Positions 1-8,972 of a DNA stretch of 64,000 bases are shown piece by piece (the first letter of the stretch is position 1; each line of letters starts with the position of its first letter). Position numbers and translations under genes: made by a program. Where the stretch lies: the NCBI RefSeq assembly GCF_052056915.1, contig NZ_CP195119.1:248001-312000 (forward strand), given 5' to 3'. The stretch is from MTP4 sp052056915. GTDB taxonomy: Archaea; Halobacteriota; Methanosarcinia; Methanosarcinales; Methanosarcinaceae. The notes under the pieces were generated by a model. The model was not told the origin of the DNA and made no database searches. It saw only the letters and a program-made list of their open reading frames with translations.

Positions 1-315
1 GGAAGAGTCGCCGCCGAAGCTGCCCTTGAAGGAAACACCGGCTCAGGAAGGCTTTCCGAATACGACCGGCTCTGGCGAAAAGCCCTTGGAAAGGAACTTG
101 AAATCGGCATGAAAGTCCATGACCACATAGGAAAACTGGAAGACAGGCAGCTGAACGAACTGATAGCTTCCCTGAACACCCCCTCAATCCTTGAGACAAT
201 CACGGAATACGGGGACATGGACCACCCCTCGGTCGTACTGAAAAAGCTCGTGCTCTCCGGAAATTCCCTGCGCCTGATGAAAGCCTTCGGGACCTTTTTA
301 AGGACTTGTTTTTGA
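1..315 (+). CDS. Geranylgeranyl reductase family protein, C-terminal part
   Basis: The reading frame is open from the first base of the window and ends with TGA at 313-315, so only about 104 C-terminal residues are present. The segment (GRVAAEAALEG near the start, then YDRLWRKALGKELEIG, then a helical tail with EDRQLNELIASL) matches the end of FAD-dependent geranylgeranyl reductases. There the G-x-x-AAE/AALEGN part closes the FAD domain and a helical cap follows. Archaeal enzymes of this family saturate the isoprenoid chains of membrane lipids or menaquinone-type side chains. The FAD-binding N-terminus lies outside the window, so the exact substrate cannot be judged. Confidence 0.75.
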   Translation, partial: GRVAAEAALEGNTGSGRLSEYDRLWRKALGKELEIGMKVHDHIGKLEDRQLNELIASLNTPSILETITEYGDMDHPSVVLKKLVLSGNSLRLMKAFGTFLRTCF

Positions 316-527
316 AAAAAGAACCTGCGACCTCCAGCCATTTTAAAGATCTGTCTTAAAAATCCGAGTAACCGTTTAGATGGCAAACCCGTGCCCACCC
401 CACGCTCGACGCAGGCGAGCGGCCTTTCCTTGAAAATAATTGAAAAGAAACAGATTTTTCACCAGGAGAAGCAATCTTACGATTAATTTGCTAAATATTC
501 TATAAAGTAAATTTTGAAGTGTATTGT

Positions 528-697
528 GATAACCAAAAAGTGCATCCCGATGACTGAAAACTACATTTCGATAATCAAAAAGTGTATCCAGATGACTGAG
601 AAGTATATTCTGATAACTGAAAAGTGCATCCCGATGACTGAAGAAAGGTATTATGATAACCAAAAAGTGTGCCTGAATGACTGAAAAAAGGATTCCA
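528..697. repeat. Degenerate 21-bp tandem repeat array (family A, copy 1)
   Basis: About eight units of 20-22 bp follow one another, starting near 528, 549, 570, 591, 612, 633, 655 and 675. Two variants alternate, one like GATAACCAAAAAGTGCATCC and one like GATGACTGAAAAGTATATTC. Because 21 is a multiple of three, the minus strand stays open and encodes a 7-residue repeat, but it has no recognisable start signal. The same family appears near 4130-4225 and 56700-56790. Confidence 0.75.
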
Positions 698-782
698 ATA
701 TAAAAAGGCAAAACGTGTCCTTTTTTTTGATTGATCTCTTAAAACCAAAGCGGCCTGAATGCCGTCCTCAACCGATTATTAA

Positions 783-890
783 GTCCTCTTGAGGGAGCGA
801 AGCGACCGAAAAGGACCGCGTGCTGTTGCACTTGCAGTGCAACTCCCAGTAAATCTTCGATTTACTGCGATCCCGAAGCGCAATTCGGGT
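783..890. other. Cluster of four small hairpins (family B element)
   Basis: The segment begins GTCCTCTTGAGGGAGCGAAG and closes with GGAC at 813-816. It is followed by three clean hairpins: GTTGCAC/GTGCAAC (825-831 with 837-843), CAGTAAATC/GATTTACTG (847-855 with 859-867) and CCCGAA/TTCGGG (872-877 with 884-889). A related core occurs at 59650-59757 and a short piece at 33094-33110. It could be a structured RNA, a terminator cluster or a REP-like element. No coding potential is seen. Confidence 0.6.
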
Positions 891-991
891 GGGAAAAGCC
901 GGCCGCCTTCGGTGCCCGGTGAGGGGCCGGGGTTCTGAAAAGTAAGGAGAAAAGGAGAGTCGGTCTAAGAATATATTTTTCGCACTTATGA

Positions 992-1044
992 CATCACTGC
1001 ATTTTCATCACTGCATTTTCATCACTGCATTTTCATCACTGCAT
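992..1044. repeat. 14-bp tandem repeat overlapping a stop codon
   Basis: Unit CATCACTGCATTTT occurs at 992-1005, 1006-1019 and 1020-1033, plus a partial copy at 1034-1044. On the minus strand each unit contains TGA twice. The repeat supplies the stop codon and last residues (AVMKMQ) of the gene at 1022-2083. Changing the copy number would therefore change the end of that protein. Confidence 0.85.
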
Positions 1045-2083
1045 CCTGAGCCGGAAGCTCCATTTCGGGAGGGTAGCGCGGCATTTTCAGGAAACCCCGT
1101 TCGAGCAGGTCCCGGGCCATTTCAAAGTTTTCGAGGCCGATTTTTCCGCAATACAGGGTTTTCAGGGCAGTGGATTTTGAGGGCCGGGTTTGCAGGAAGT
1201 CGCTGACTTTCAGGAAGCCACTCAGGTAGATGTAGTCTTTTGTGTAGCCTCCGGGAAGGGATGTGTCTATCATTCCTCTTTTGACCCGCTGGGTAATCGT
1301 GTAGGCTTTTTCCGGGGGGAAGTGCCGGAGCATTTCTTCGAAAATTTCGGAAAAGGAGGCATGAGGGACCATTGAAGCTGCTATTACCCTTGCGCTGTAT
1401 TTCTTGAGGGTTTCAGGGTCCAGAAGGCCATTTGCGTATTCATTGTAAACGGCGAGCCCTTCTTCGGTTTCACTGTAGCCCGGAAAACCGGAGAGGAAAA
1501 TAGTAAGGGGCTGCCTTTTCCCGTTTTCAGCCCTGAAAACATGGGTGCGGATTTCGTGGTAGAGGTAGCGTTTGATACTATTTTCGGAAAACCGGGCGGA
1601 AAGGTCAACGTATACTTCCCCCCGGGTGGAGTTGACAGCCAGCTTCGCCCCACCTTCAAGGAAGGGCCTGACTTCCCATTCCAGACCGTAAGCCCGGAGT
1701 TCGTTTTCAAAAATCCCGCGGACCGCAGCCGGGTCCAGGTTTTCAGGCTCGTCCGCAACCTGAAACATCCTGAGATTTCTTCCAGCCTCCCGGAGGACCT
1801 TTTCTGAGGGGGGTCCGAAATAAGATACAAGCTCAGGCCCGAAAGCGGGAGAATCCCTGTGCTTCAGGAGTTCAGCCAGTTTCCGGAGCCTGTCAATTTT
1901 TTCGATGTAAAAGGGAGCAAAGAAAGAAGCCCTGCAGTTTTCAAGTTTACCCCTTATCCGCCCCATTTTCCTGCAAAACTCCCCGACTTCCGGACCCGGC
2001 TCCTCGTATTCAAAGACAGGGTCGTAGGATTTGCCAGCGGTGTATGCCTTCAGGAACTTTGCCCTTTCCCTGCCCCCATTCAC
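1022..2083 (-). CDS. MATCAP/DUF1704-like metallocarboxypeptidase
   Basis: This 353-residue protein carries the hallmarks of the DUF1704 (MATCAP, tyrosine/phenylalanine carboxypeptidase-like) zincin family: HEIRTH (HExxxH) near residue 177 and SETEEGLAVYNEY about 30 residues later, the latter being the family's [QT]EEGLA motif that supplies the third zinc ligand. Eukaryotic members remove C-terminal tyrosine from tubulin; the archaeal substrate is unknown. The first standard start is the GTG at 2083. However, family-like sequence (LKHDWRLFDIEKQLNILRYI) continues in frame upstream to a TGA at 2210-2212, with no ATG, GTG or TTG in between. A GGGGGAG at about 2191-2197 lies just before an ATT at 2185, so a non-standard start or a lost start codon is possible. 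The C-terminus lies inside a 14-bp repeat. Confidence 0.8.
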   Translation of the reverse strand: MNGGRERAKFLKAYTAGKSYDPVFEYEEPGPEVGEFCRKMGRIRGKLENCRASFFAPFYIEKIDRLRKLAELLKHRDSPAFGPELVSYFGPPSEKVLREAGRNLRMFQVADEPENLDPAAVRGIFENELRAYGLEWEVRPFLEGGAKLAVNSTRGEVYVDLSARFSENSIKRYLYHEIRTHVFRAENGKRQPLTIFLSGFPGYSETEEGLAVYNEYANGLLDPETLKKYSARVIAASMVPHASFSEIFEEMLRHFPPEKAYTITQRVKRGMIDTSLPGGYTKDYIYLSGFLKVSDFLQTRPSKSTALKTLYCGKIGLENFEMARDLLERGFLKMPRYPPEMELPAQDAVMKMQ

Positions 2084-2195
2084 CGGGTTTATGTAACGCA
2101 GGATATTCAGCTGCTTTTCAATGTCAAAGAGGCGCCAGTCATGTTTAAGGACGCAGGCCTCGGACAGTAAATCGAATTCTATAATGGCTACTCCC

Positions 2196-2330
2196 CCGTA
2201 AATTTCAGTTCATTCACCGTAAATTCCAGTTCAGCCGCCGGAAATCCCTTTTCAGCTGGTTCCCAGGAACTGATAATTAATCCCTTTCGGACCGATAATT
2301 AATCCCCTTCAAGACAGATACTTAATCCCC
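2196..2330. repeat. Short intergenic repeats upstream of gdhA
   Basis: Two small repeat sets are visible. One is CCGTAAATTYCAGTTCA, twice, at about 2196-2235. The other is GATAMTTAATCCC, three times, starting at 2272, 2294 and 2317 (spacing 22-23). They lie between the divergent protease gene and gdhA. No clear operator role can be assigned. Confidence 0.5.
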
Positions 2331-2484
2331 GGTCTACTATTTGCTATAAACTTATAAAAAGAAAATGCTGATTCTAAATTTTTGCATATTCTAAAAAATC
2401 AGGAAAGGATATTGAACCGGGGGTTTGACCGTGGTTCCAATACCTATTTAACGCCCGGAATCCCATTCTTCTGTGGGGGTAATT

Positions 2485-3735
2485 ATGAATTCGGATCCCA
2501 ATCTTCTTAATGATGTGAAGGACCATGTATGCACCTGTGCCGAAGGTCTCAAGTTCACTCCTGATATCGAAGAATTCCTGAAAATACCCATGAGGGAACT
2601 CTATGTTTCCCTGCCGATCAACATGGATGACGGTTCGATAAAGGTTTTCAAGGGTTTCCGGGTCCAGTACAACGAAGCTCTGGGGCCTACCAAAGGGGGG
2701 ATCCGCTTTCACCCGGAAGAGACCATCGAGACGATCAGGGCCCTTGCAGCCCTCATGACCTGGAAGTGCGCACTGCATGAACTGCCCCTGGGAGGAGCAA
2801 AGGGAGGGATCATCTGCAACCCCAAAGAACTGTCCCACCTGGAACTTGAACGCCTGAGCCGGGCGTATATCCGGGGGGTCTATCAGATCATAGGGCCGGA
2901 TAGGGACGTGCCTGCCCCTGATGTTTACACGAACCCCCAGGTCATGGCCTGGATGATGGACGAGTATTCGAAGCTTGCAGGGAAAAACGTATTCGGAATC
3001 ATTACCGGAAAGCCAACGAGCCTTGGAGGTTCCGCAGGCAGGTACGATGCAACAGCCCGGGGGGGCTGGTATGCAATAAAAGAAGCCGCCAAAGAGCTTG
3101 GACTGGAGCTAAAAGACGCAACTGTTGCCGTGCAGGGTTTCGGGAATGCCGGGTATCACGCAGCTTATCTTGCCAAGAAACTCTTCGGCTGCAGGGTCGT
3201 TGCGGTCAGTGACAGCAAAGGCGGGATCTACTCCGAAAAAGGGCTTGACCCGGAAGACGTGTCAGGACACAAGGTCTCCACCGGCTCTGTGCTCGGCTAC
3301 CCGGGATCCACGAACATTACGAACGAAGAAGTCCTGGAACTGGACGTGGACATCCTGATCCCGGCAGCCCTTGAGAACGTTATAACCGAAGAGAACGCAG
3401 GCCAGGTAAAAGCAAAAATCCTGGCTGAACTTGCCAACGGCCCCACCAGCAAAGATGCCGAACCAATCCTTTTGACGAATGAGGTGCATGTAATCCCGGA
3501 CATCCTCTGCAACGGGGGCGGGGTAACCGTGTCCTATTTCGAAATGGTCCAGAACCAGTACAGTATGCAGTGGGACGAGGAAGAAGTTCAGGAAAAGCTT
3601 TCCAGAAGAATGAAAAAAGCCTATCATTCGGTTCTTGATTTCTCGAGAAGAAACAACATAGGTATGCGCCAGGCGGCCTACACCCTTGCCGTGGGCAGGG
3701 TCGTTGAAGCCATGCAGCTCCGGGGCTGGATCTGA
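2485..3735 (+). CDS. gdhA: Glutamate dehydrogenase (Glu/Leu/Phe/Val family)
   Basis: The protein interconverts glutamate with 2-oxoglutarate and ammonia in the cytoplasm using NAD(P). From ATG 2485 it has 416 residues, the usual length for hexameric archaeal and bacterial enzymes. Visible landmarks are GPTKGGIRFHP and LGGAKGGI (substrate site and catalytic lysine) in the N-terminal dimerisation domain, PAPDVYT, and a Rossmann GFGNAG in the second half followed by the C-terminal NCGGV-like CNGGGVTVSYFE. An in-frame GTG exists at 2473, but GGGGGT at about 2475-2480 is placed correctly for the ATG at 2485. The gene stands alone on the plus strand, followed by a rubredoxin gene. Confidence 0.95.
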   Translation: MNSDPNLLNDVKDHVCTCAEGLKFTPDIEEFLKIPMRELYVSLPINMDDGSIKVFKGFRVQYNEALGPTKGGIRFHPEETIETIRALAALMTWKCALHELPLGGAKGGIICNPKELSHLELERLSRAYIRGVYQIIGPDRDVPAPDVYTNPQVMAWMMDEYSKLAGKNVFGIITGKPTSLGGSAGRYDATARGGWYAIKEAAKELGLELKDATVAVQGFGNAGYHAAYLAKKLFGCRVVAVSDSKGGIYSEKGLDPEDVSGHKVSTGSVLGYPGSTNITNEEVLELDVDILIPAALENVITEENAGQVKAKILAELANGPTSKDAEPILLTNEVHVIPDILCNGGGVTVSYFEMVQNQYSMQWDEEEVQEKLSRRMKKAYHSVLDFSRRNNIGMRQAAYTLAVGRVVEAMQLRGWI

Positions 3736-3865
3736 GAATAGGGAACTGACAGCCGATCCGGGGTATGGGGCTTCAGACCCATTGAAACCTATCCGGTTTA
3801 TCATATCCGGTTTATCATATCAGGCTTATGAAATCAGGTTCGCTTAAACTTAAAAGGTGATTCAA

Positions 3866-4021
3866 ATGTACAGATGCCTAAACTGCGGGTACATCTACAA
3901 CCCGACTTGTGGGGATTCCGCACAATCCATATCCCCAGAAACACTTTTCAAGGAACTTCCCAAGTCCTGGAAATGCCCGCGCTGCGGGGCTCCGAGGGAA
4001 AAGTTCGAAAAGATGCTCTGA
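3866..4021 (+). CDS. Rubredoxin
   Basis: A 51-residue protein with the two knuckles CLNCGYIYNP and CPRCGAPREKF, that is CxxCG at both ends, which bind one iron. Rubredoxins are small cytoplasmic electron carriers that often feed rubrerythrins or other peroxide and oxygen reductases; a rubrerythrin is encoded at 44893. The start ATG at 3866 has AAAAGGTGA at about 3853-3859 as ribosome binding site. The length and the PEx(T)LF and W-K-CP elements are standard for the family. It lies 130 bp after gdhA on the same strand, probably as its own unit. Confidence 0.95.
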   Translation: MYRCLNCGYIYNPTCGDSAQSISPETLFKELPKSWKCPRCGAPREKFEKML

Positions 4022-4061
4022 AGATAATTTGAAACGATGTTTGAAGCATTGTTCAGGTAAT

Positions 4062-4095
4062 ATAGTCCCGGACGCAAATACTTACACTTATATTA
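4062..4095. repeat. Dispersed 34-bp repeat, copy 1
   Basis: ATAGTCCCGGACGCAAATAC followed by TTACACTTATATTA closely matches 9051-9084 (ATAGTCCCGAACGTAAGTAT then TTACACTTATTTTA), with about four differences in 34 bases. Both copies lie in non-coding DNA shortly after a gene. Function unknown. Confidence 0.7.
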
Positions 4096-4129
4096 TACGC
4101 ATAAAAATTTGATACTTTGATGGGCGCTG

Positions 4130-4225
4130 GGATGACCAGAAAATATATTTCAATAACCATGAAAGGTATTGGGATGACTAAAAAATATATTTGAATAACT
4201 ATCCAGGGTAGCGGGAAGTCCGAAA
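4130..4225. repeat. Degenerate 21-bp tandem repeat array (family A, copy 2)
   Basis: Alternating units of 20-22 bp such as GGGATGACTAAAAAATATAT and AATAACCATGAAAGGTATT repeat about five times. They resemble the arrays at 528-697 and 56700-56790, including the alternation of GATGACT and ATAAC-type units. Confidence 0.6.
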
Positions 4226-4580
4226 AAACATATCGGAGAATAAAAATAAGGATTCCTGGAAAAATGCCTGCCAAAAAATTCAAAGACAGAAACAAATTCA
4301 AAAACAGAAAAGAATTGATGGAGGGGCCTGAGGGTTGTGACATAAAATCCCACCGCCACAACCTTCAGGTTATTTTTCAATGCATTTGCTGGGGTTCAAA
4401 AGAGAAGCATGAAGAACTGCCTCCATTTCTGGTTTGGCCAGTTTCTTCCTAGCTCTCATTTTCTCAGGCGGGCCCGTAAAGAGCCGAACTGCACTCCCAC
4501 GTGCGAGCCGACTTTTTCCGTTCTTCCTGAGATGTTTTTTCCCTTTTTTTTAGGATGCAATTTTTTTGACTTTCGTCTTT

Positions 4581-4680
4581 TGAACTGTTTTTAGTACCAG
4601 TTAGTCGTTTAAACCGTTTAGACCGTTTTTTGTGCCATATTGTTGTTTAAACCGTTTAAACCGTTTTTAGTGCCAATTTT
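4581..4680. repeat. 37-bp tandem repeat
   Basis: Units starting with GTTTAAACCGTTTARACCGT and ending in GTGCCA occur at 4607-4643 and 4644-4680. A degraded partial unit (TGAACTGTTTTTAGTACCAG) precedes them. Each unit contains GTTTAAAC and two AAACCG-type sub-repeats. No gene overlaps. Confidence 0.7.
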
Positions 4681-5091
4681 TTGAAATAATCTAAGTCAAT
4701 ATGCCGGGATTTCTCCTGGCAATTTGTTTGTGCCGGATAGGTATTCCCTTCCAGTTCCTGATCAATTATAGGGCCTGTATATTATATAGCCCAAACCATG
4801 ATGCTCTTTCCGAACTTTAGGGTCAAAGTGAGGGGGATAGGAAATTGGACAAATGAGGTGGAAATGGACGGATGAGTGGAAAATGCCAGGGTGAACGGAT
4901 ATTTCAACGCCTTTAAAATTTTCAATGCCATTCATGAAGCTACCTTATCCCAAAATCAAGCAGTTATTTTTGCTTGCCTTTTATCCCTTTTAGATTACCT
5001 TTTACACCGTTAACTTTTTCTATATTTCATTTATTTTCCGATTAAGAACACAATTTTTAAATAAAATGATTCTTATAAAATATCTTTCATA

Positions 5092-5880
5092 ATGAGTTCT
5101 TCCCTGAGTGATACAATCTGGCTTTCTGAAAAAAGGAAAAACTTGCTCCTTTTACTGATGGAAGGGCCTCGGGACATCGAGCAAATAAAAGCCTCTCTTA
5201 ATGTGACTTCAAAAGCGATGATGCCCCAGATAAAGATCCTGAAAAAGCAGGAGCTGATTCTTCAGGTCGAGGAAGTGTACGAGCTGTCGGAGATTGGGAA
5301 ACTGGTAGTTGGAAACATGCTCCCTCTTCTGAACACGTTTGAAGTCCTTGAGGACAACAAAGGGTACTGGGCAAGCCGGGACATGAGTGCCATACCCGAA
5401 GACCTATTTATGCGCCTGGGGGAACTCGGGGAATGCATGGTAATAGAGCCCGACCTGAACCATATGTTTGACCTCCCCCGAGAATTTACTGAAAACCTTG
5501 CGAAATCCAGGTGCATCATGAGTTCTCTTTCCTATTATCATCCCCTTTACCCTTCACTTTATTCGAAACTTTCACAGAGTGACGCGGAAGTGGAAATCGT
5601 GGTGACGGAAGCAGTATTCGAGAGACTGAAAACCGAATCTCCGACCGAACTTGGAGTACTGCTGAATTCCGGAAATACGGTAGTGAAAGTCTTTAGTGAA
5701 AAAAGCCTCAGGCTTCCCACAATTGCTGTCACCGATCGTTTCATGTACATCTGTCTTTTCGACAAGCAGGGAAAATACGATCACAGAAAGGCAATGAGCT
5801 TCGATGCAAGTGCAGTTCGCTGGGGCAGAGAACTTTTCATGCATTACAGGGGGTTATGCCGGGAAGTAACCGGTGTATAA
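5092..5880 (+). CDS. Winged-helix regulator with FilR1/DUF1724 domain
   Basis: A 262-residue protein with an N-terminal winged helix (about residues 12-70, including DIEQIKASLNVTSKAMMPQI) and a C-terminal effector domain of the FilR1/DUF1724 type (about 125-255, with the segment LSYYHPLYPSLYSKL). Methanosarcina uses members of this group as regulators, including methyltransferase-specific Msr proteins. The ligand and target genes cannot be read from the sequence. ATG 5092 follows an AT-rich promoter-like stretch with little room for a leader. The stop is about 100 bp before the likely start of the sensor kinase, so the two may be co-transcribed. A related regulator is encoded at 50893. Confidence 0.8.
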   Translation: MSSSLSDTIWLSEKRKNLLLLLMEGPRDIEQIKASLNVTSKAMMPQIKILKKQELILQVEEVYELSEIGKLVVGNMLPLLNTFEVLEDNKGYWASRDMSAIPEDLFMRLGELGECMVIEPDLNHMFDLPREFTENLAKSRCIMSSLSYYHPLYPSLYSKLSQSDAEVEIVVTEAVFERLKTESPTELGVLLNSGNTVVKVFSEKSLRLPTIAVTDRFMYICLFDKQGKYDHRKAMSFDASAVRWGRELFMHYRGLCREVTGV

Positions 5881-5978
5881 ACGCTATCGTTCGTCAAAGC
5901 CGTGAAATGGTAACCTGTTTTTCGTCGTTCTTTCGTCATTCAGTCCAGTTGGCCATCAACTGGCGGGAATTTGGTACA

Positions 5979-8546
5979 ATGAGGTTCAAAAACGTCCCCT
6001 TAAAATCAAAGCTGGTTCTTTTTATTGTCGTAGGGGTTTTTCTTGTCCTGGCCGTGTCTACGGCAGTCATTATCGGCACGGTGACCTCCCAGGAAGAAGA
6101 CCTTGCTTACCGGAAATCCGTCGAAATGGCGAGCAACTATGCGAACCAGTTTGACAGTAATATGCAAGCCAACCGGGCAATTGCGAACACTCTTGCCCTC
6201 ACGATGGCCGAGTATGAAGGCGCCGACAGGGAAGAAGTGGAGAATATCCTGAGAAGGGTCCTTGAAGAAAAACCTAACCTGATCGGGGCTTATGTTGGGT
6301 TTGAACCTAACGCTTTTGATGGCAGGGATGCGGACTACGCGGATACCCCGGGCTACGACTCCACGGGAAGGTTTGTCCCTTACTGCAACAATATCAACGG
6401 CCCCACGATTATCGAGCCGCTTGTTGACTACGAGAGCTCTGACTATTACCAGCTGCCAAAAAGCACGAATAAAGATATCCTGACCGAGCCTTACTTTTAT
6501 GAAGGGATATTCATGGTAAGCTATGACTCCCCCATCATCCGGGACGGGGAGTTTGTGGGGATAGCAGGTGTTGACGTCCCTCTGGAATATCTGGATGATG
6601 TCATAAGTGATATCCAGGCTTTTGATACGGGCTATGCTTTCATGGTAAGCAATACGGGAATTTTTCTCTCCCACCCTACCAATAAGGAATGGATCGGAAA
6701 AAGGAGCCTCCGTGATTTTGAAGCGGAAGAGGTCCTTGCCGCAGCAGAAGATATTCAAAATGGTGTGGGAGGGCATATTGAAACCACCGACCCCACCACA
6801 GGAAAGAACGTTATAATGTTCTACGAACCTGTTAAGACAGGGGAGTTCGCATTCGTCCTGGCAGTCCCCAAAGAAGAAATGCTGGCCGGAGTGACGGCTC
6901 TCCGGAACAGGCTGCTTATAATCTCTGCAATCTCAATTCTTTTCATGGCTGCCCTTGGCTACATGATTGCCAGGTCCATTACAAAGCCCATAGACGAAAT
7001 AGTTGAAGACTTCAAGAGCATCGCCGAGGATGCCGTTAAAGGAAAACTCGATGTAAGGGCGGATACCGATGTGGAAGTTGACTTCCGGGAAATCCCGAGG
7101 GGCCTGAATAAGATCCTTGACGCGGTAATCGTCCCCATCCGGGAGACCATGAGGGTGACCAATGCCCTTGCGGAAGGGGAACTGAAAGAAAGGGTCAATG
7201 CGGACCTGCAGGGGGAGTTCAGAGAACTCGGGGATACCCTTGACAAGTTCTCGGAAACCCTTAATGCGATAATCGATGACTCAAATACAGTCCTTACTGC
7301 CTTCCAGAATAACGATTTTAAGCGCGGCATCGAGGTCCACGGGCAGGGGGACTTCAAACTCCTGACCGACGGGATAGAAGAAACCCGGGAAGTGCTTGAT
7401 AGGGTAACAACCCAGCGCATGAAGACAGAAGAAGCCCTGCTTGCCTATGCACTGGAGCTTGAGCAGTCCAACAAGCTTAAAGAAGAGATGGAGAATATTA
7501 TCAACAACAGCCCGGTGATTGTTTTCCTCTGGAAATACGAAGACATGTGGCCGGCGGAATTCGTTTCCGAAAATGTCTCCAGGCTGGGCTACAGTCCCGA
7601 AGATTTCACCTCCAAAAGGCTCCTCTACGGGGAAATAGTCCACCCGGATGACCTGGTCAGGATGAAGGAAGAACTCTCCAAAAACGTGGAGTCCAGCTGT
7701 GATGTTTATAATTCGGAATACCGGATCCTTACGAAATCCGGGGAACCGCGCTGGGTTGATGAGAGGACTTTCATCCAGAAAAACCATCTTGGAGAAATCC
7801 GGCTGCAGGGTATCATTCTGGATATCACGGAGCACAAGAAAGCCGAAGAGACCCTTCTCAAGATGGAGGAAATCCGGAAGAAGGAAATCCACCACCGGAT
7901 TAAGAACAACCTGCAGGTAATTTCAACCCTGCTTTACCTGGAATCCGGGAATTTCCTGGACGAAAAGACAATCGGGGCTTTCAAGGACAGCCAGCACCGG
8001 GTCAAGTCCATGGCCCTGGTTCACGAAAAGCTCTACCAGTCCGAGGACATGGTAAGCGTGGACTTTGCGGACTATATCCGGAACCTTACCGATTATCTCT
8101 TCCAGTCTTATTCCGTAGGAGTGAGGGAAATAAGCTTGAAGCTTGATGTGGATAACATTTTCCTTGGGATGGACACTGCTATCCCCCTGGGGATTATCAT
8201 CAACGAACTGGTTTCGAACTCCCTGAAACACGCTTTTGCGGGAAGGGACTGCGGAGAGATCAGCATCAGCCTGAAAAGGGATGAATGTGAATCTTTAGAT
8301 AAAGCATCTGGCGCCCGGGGCGAGCAGCAGGCAGGGGAAGCCGAAGAGTGTTTCTTGCTTACTGTCAGAGACAGCGGCGTGGGCTTCCCGGAAGCCATTG
8401 ATTTCAGGGATACGGAATCCCTGGGCCTTCAGCTGGTAGTTAACCTTGTCGATCAGATAGAAGGCGTTGTAGAGCTTGAAACGAGCAGGGAAGGCACCGA
8501 ATTCAAGATAAGGTTCGGGGAGTTAAAATACAGGATCAAAGTATGA
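5979..8546 (+). CDS. Cache-HAMP-PAS sensor histidine kinase (HisKA_2)
   Basis: Membrane sensor kinase of 855 residues from ATG 5979. It has an N-terminal membrane helix (LVLFIVVGVFLVLAVSTAV), an extracytoplasmic Cache-type ligand domain (about residues 45-305), a second membrane helix (LLIISAISILFMAALGYMIA) and a HAMP domain. A HAMP-like linker, a PAS/PAC domain (INNSPVIVFLW onward), and a HisKA_2 dimerisation box with the phospho-acceptor in EIHHRIKNNLQV follow. It ends in an ATPase domain with the N box IPLGIIINELVSNSLKHAF. The frame is open further upstream to 5856, overlapping the preceding regulator, but MRFKNVPLKSK just before the first helix is the natural start. It is followed after 12 bp by a receiver protein, the probable partner. 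Confidence 0.9.
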   Translation: MRFKNVPLKSKLVLFIVVGVFLVLAVSTAVIIGTVTSQEEDLAYRKSVEMASNYANQFDSNMQANRAIANTLALTMAEYEGADREEVENILRRVLEEKPNLIGAYVGFEPNAFDGRDADYADTPGYDSTGRFVPYCNNINGPTIIEPLVDYESSDYYQLPKSTNKDILTEPYFYEGIFMVSYDSPIIRDGEFVGIAGVDVPLEYLDDVISDIQAFDTGYAFMVSNTGIFLSHPTNKEWIGKRSLRDFEAEEVLAAAEDIQNGVGGHIETTDPTTGKNVIMFYEPVKTGEFAFVLAVPKEEMLAGVTALRNRLLIISAISILFMAALGYMIARSITKPIDEIVEDFKSIAEDAVKGKLDVRADTDVEVDFREIPRGLNKILDAVIVPIRETMRVTNALAEGELKERVNADLQGEFRELGDTLDKFSETLNAIIDDSNTVLTAFQNNDFKRGIEVHGQGDFKLLTDGIEETREVLDRVTTQRMKTEEALLAYALELEQSNKLKEEMENIINNSPVIVFLWKYEDMWPAEFVSENVSRLGYSPEDFTSKRLLYGEIVHPDDLVRMKEELSKNVESSCDVYNSEYRILTKSGEPRWVDERTFIQKNHLGEIRLQGIILDITEHKKAEETLLKMEEIRKKEIHHRIKNNLQVISTLLYLESGNFLDEKTIGAFKDSQHRVKSMALVHEKLYQSEDMVSVDFADYIRNLTDYLFQSYSVGVREISLKLDVDNIFLGMDTAIPLGIIINELVSNSLKHAFAGRDCGEISISLKRDECESLDKASGARGEQQAGEAEECFLLTVRDSGVGFPEAIDFRDTESLGLQLVVNLVDQIEGVVELETSREGTEFKIRFGELKYRIKV

Positions 8547-8558
8547 AAGGAGTTTAAA

Positions 8559-8972
8559 ATGGCCGAAGGAAGGATTCTTGTTGTTGAAGACGAGCACATA
8601 GTTGCAATGGGCATAAAAAAAATGCTTAAGAGCCTGGGATATCAGGTCACGGGGATAGCTTCCTCAGGGGAAGACGCTATCAGTAAAGCCGAAAGCACTT
8701 TCCCGGACCTTGTGCTTATGGACATCATGTTGAAAGGAAACATTGACGGGATCGAAGCCGCCCGGGAAATCATAAAACGCTTCGAACTCCCCGTGGTCTA
8801 TCTCTCTGCATATTCCGACAGCCAGATCCTGGAACGGGCAAAGCAGACAGGGCCTTTCGGCTATATCGTCAAGCCCTTTGAAGAAAAAGACCTGCACAGC
8901 AGTATCGAAGTGGCGCTGCACAGGCATGAAGTGGAAAAAAAGAAGCAGGAAGAAAATCCTGACAGTACGTAA
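8559..8972 (+). CDS. Single-domain response regulator (receiver only)
   Basis: A 137-residue CheY-like receiver without an output domain. The acidic pocket is VVEDEH, the phospho-acceptor aspartate sits in DLVLMDIML, the switch threonine/serine position is VYLSAYS and the conserved lysine is in GYIVKPFEE. The start ATG 8559 has AAAGGAG about 8 bp upstream. It directly follows the sensor kinase, so phosphotransfer from that kinase is likely. Archaeal receivers of this kind must act through partner proteins. A paralogue at 10169 shares long identical stretches, including DEHIVAMGIK and FPDLVLMDIMLKG. Confidence 0.93.
   Translation: MAEGRILVVEDEHIVAMGIKKMLKSLGYQVTGIASSGEDAISKAESTFPDLVLMDIMLKGNIDGIEAAREIIKRFELPVVYLSAYSDSQILERAKQTGPFGYIVKPFEEKDLHSSIEVALHRHEVEKKKQEENPDST

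Larger units (their letters stand above)
4022..5091. other. Long non-coding interval with several repeats
   Basis: No convincing gene is seen in this 1.07-kb stretch. It holds a dispersed 34-bp repeat (4062-4095), a degenerate 21-bp array (4130-4225), a 37-bp tandem repeat (4581-4680) and an AT-rich promoter zone with TTTTTAAATA and CTTATAAAATAT at 5053-5083 just upstream of the regulator gene. Short open frames here lack ribosome binding sites and family features. Confidence 0.6.

Noticed and set aside
376..711. A 111-codon minus-strand frame with 7-residue repeats
   Set aside because: The openness is explained by the 21-bp repeat period. There is no start signal and no known fold.
4264..4594. 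Two overlapping 60-codon frames on the plus strand
   Set aside because: They are low complexity, lack ribosome binding sites and lie in a repeat-filled gap.
6006..6776. A 256-codon minus-strand frame
   Set aside because: It is antisense to the Cache domain of the sensor kinase, whose sense frame has clear domain features.
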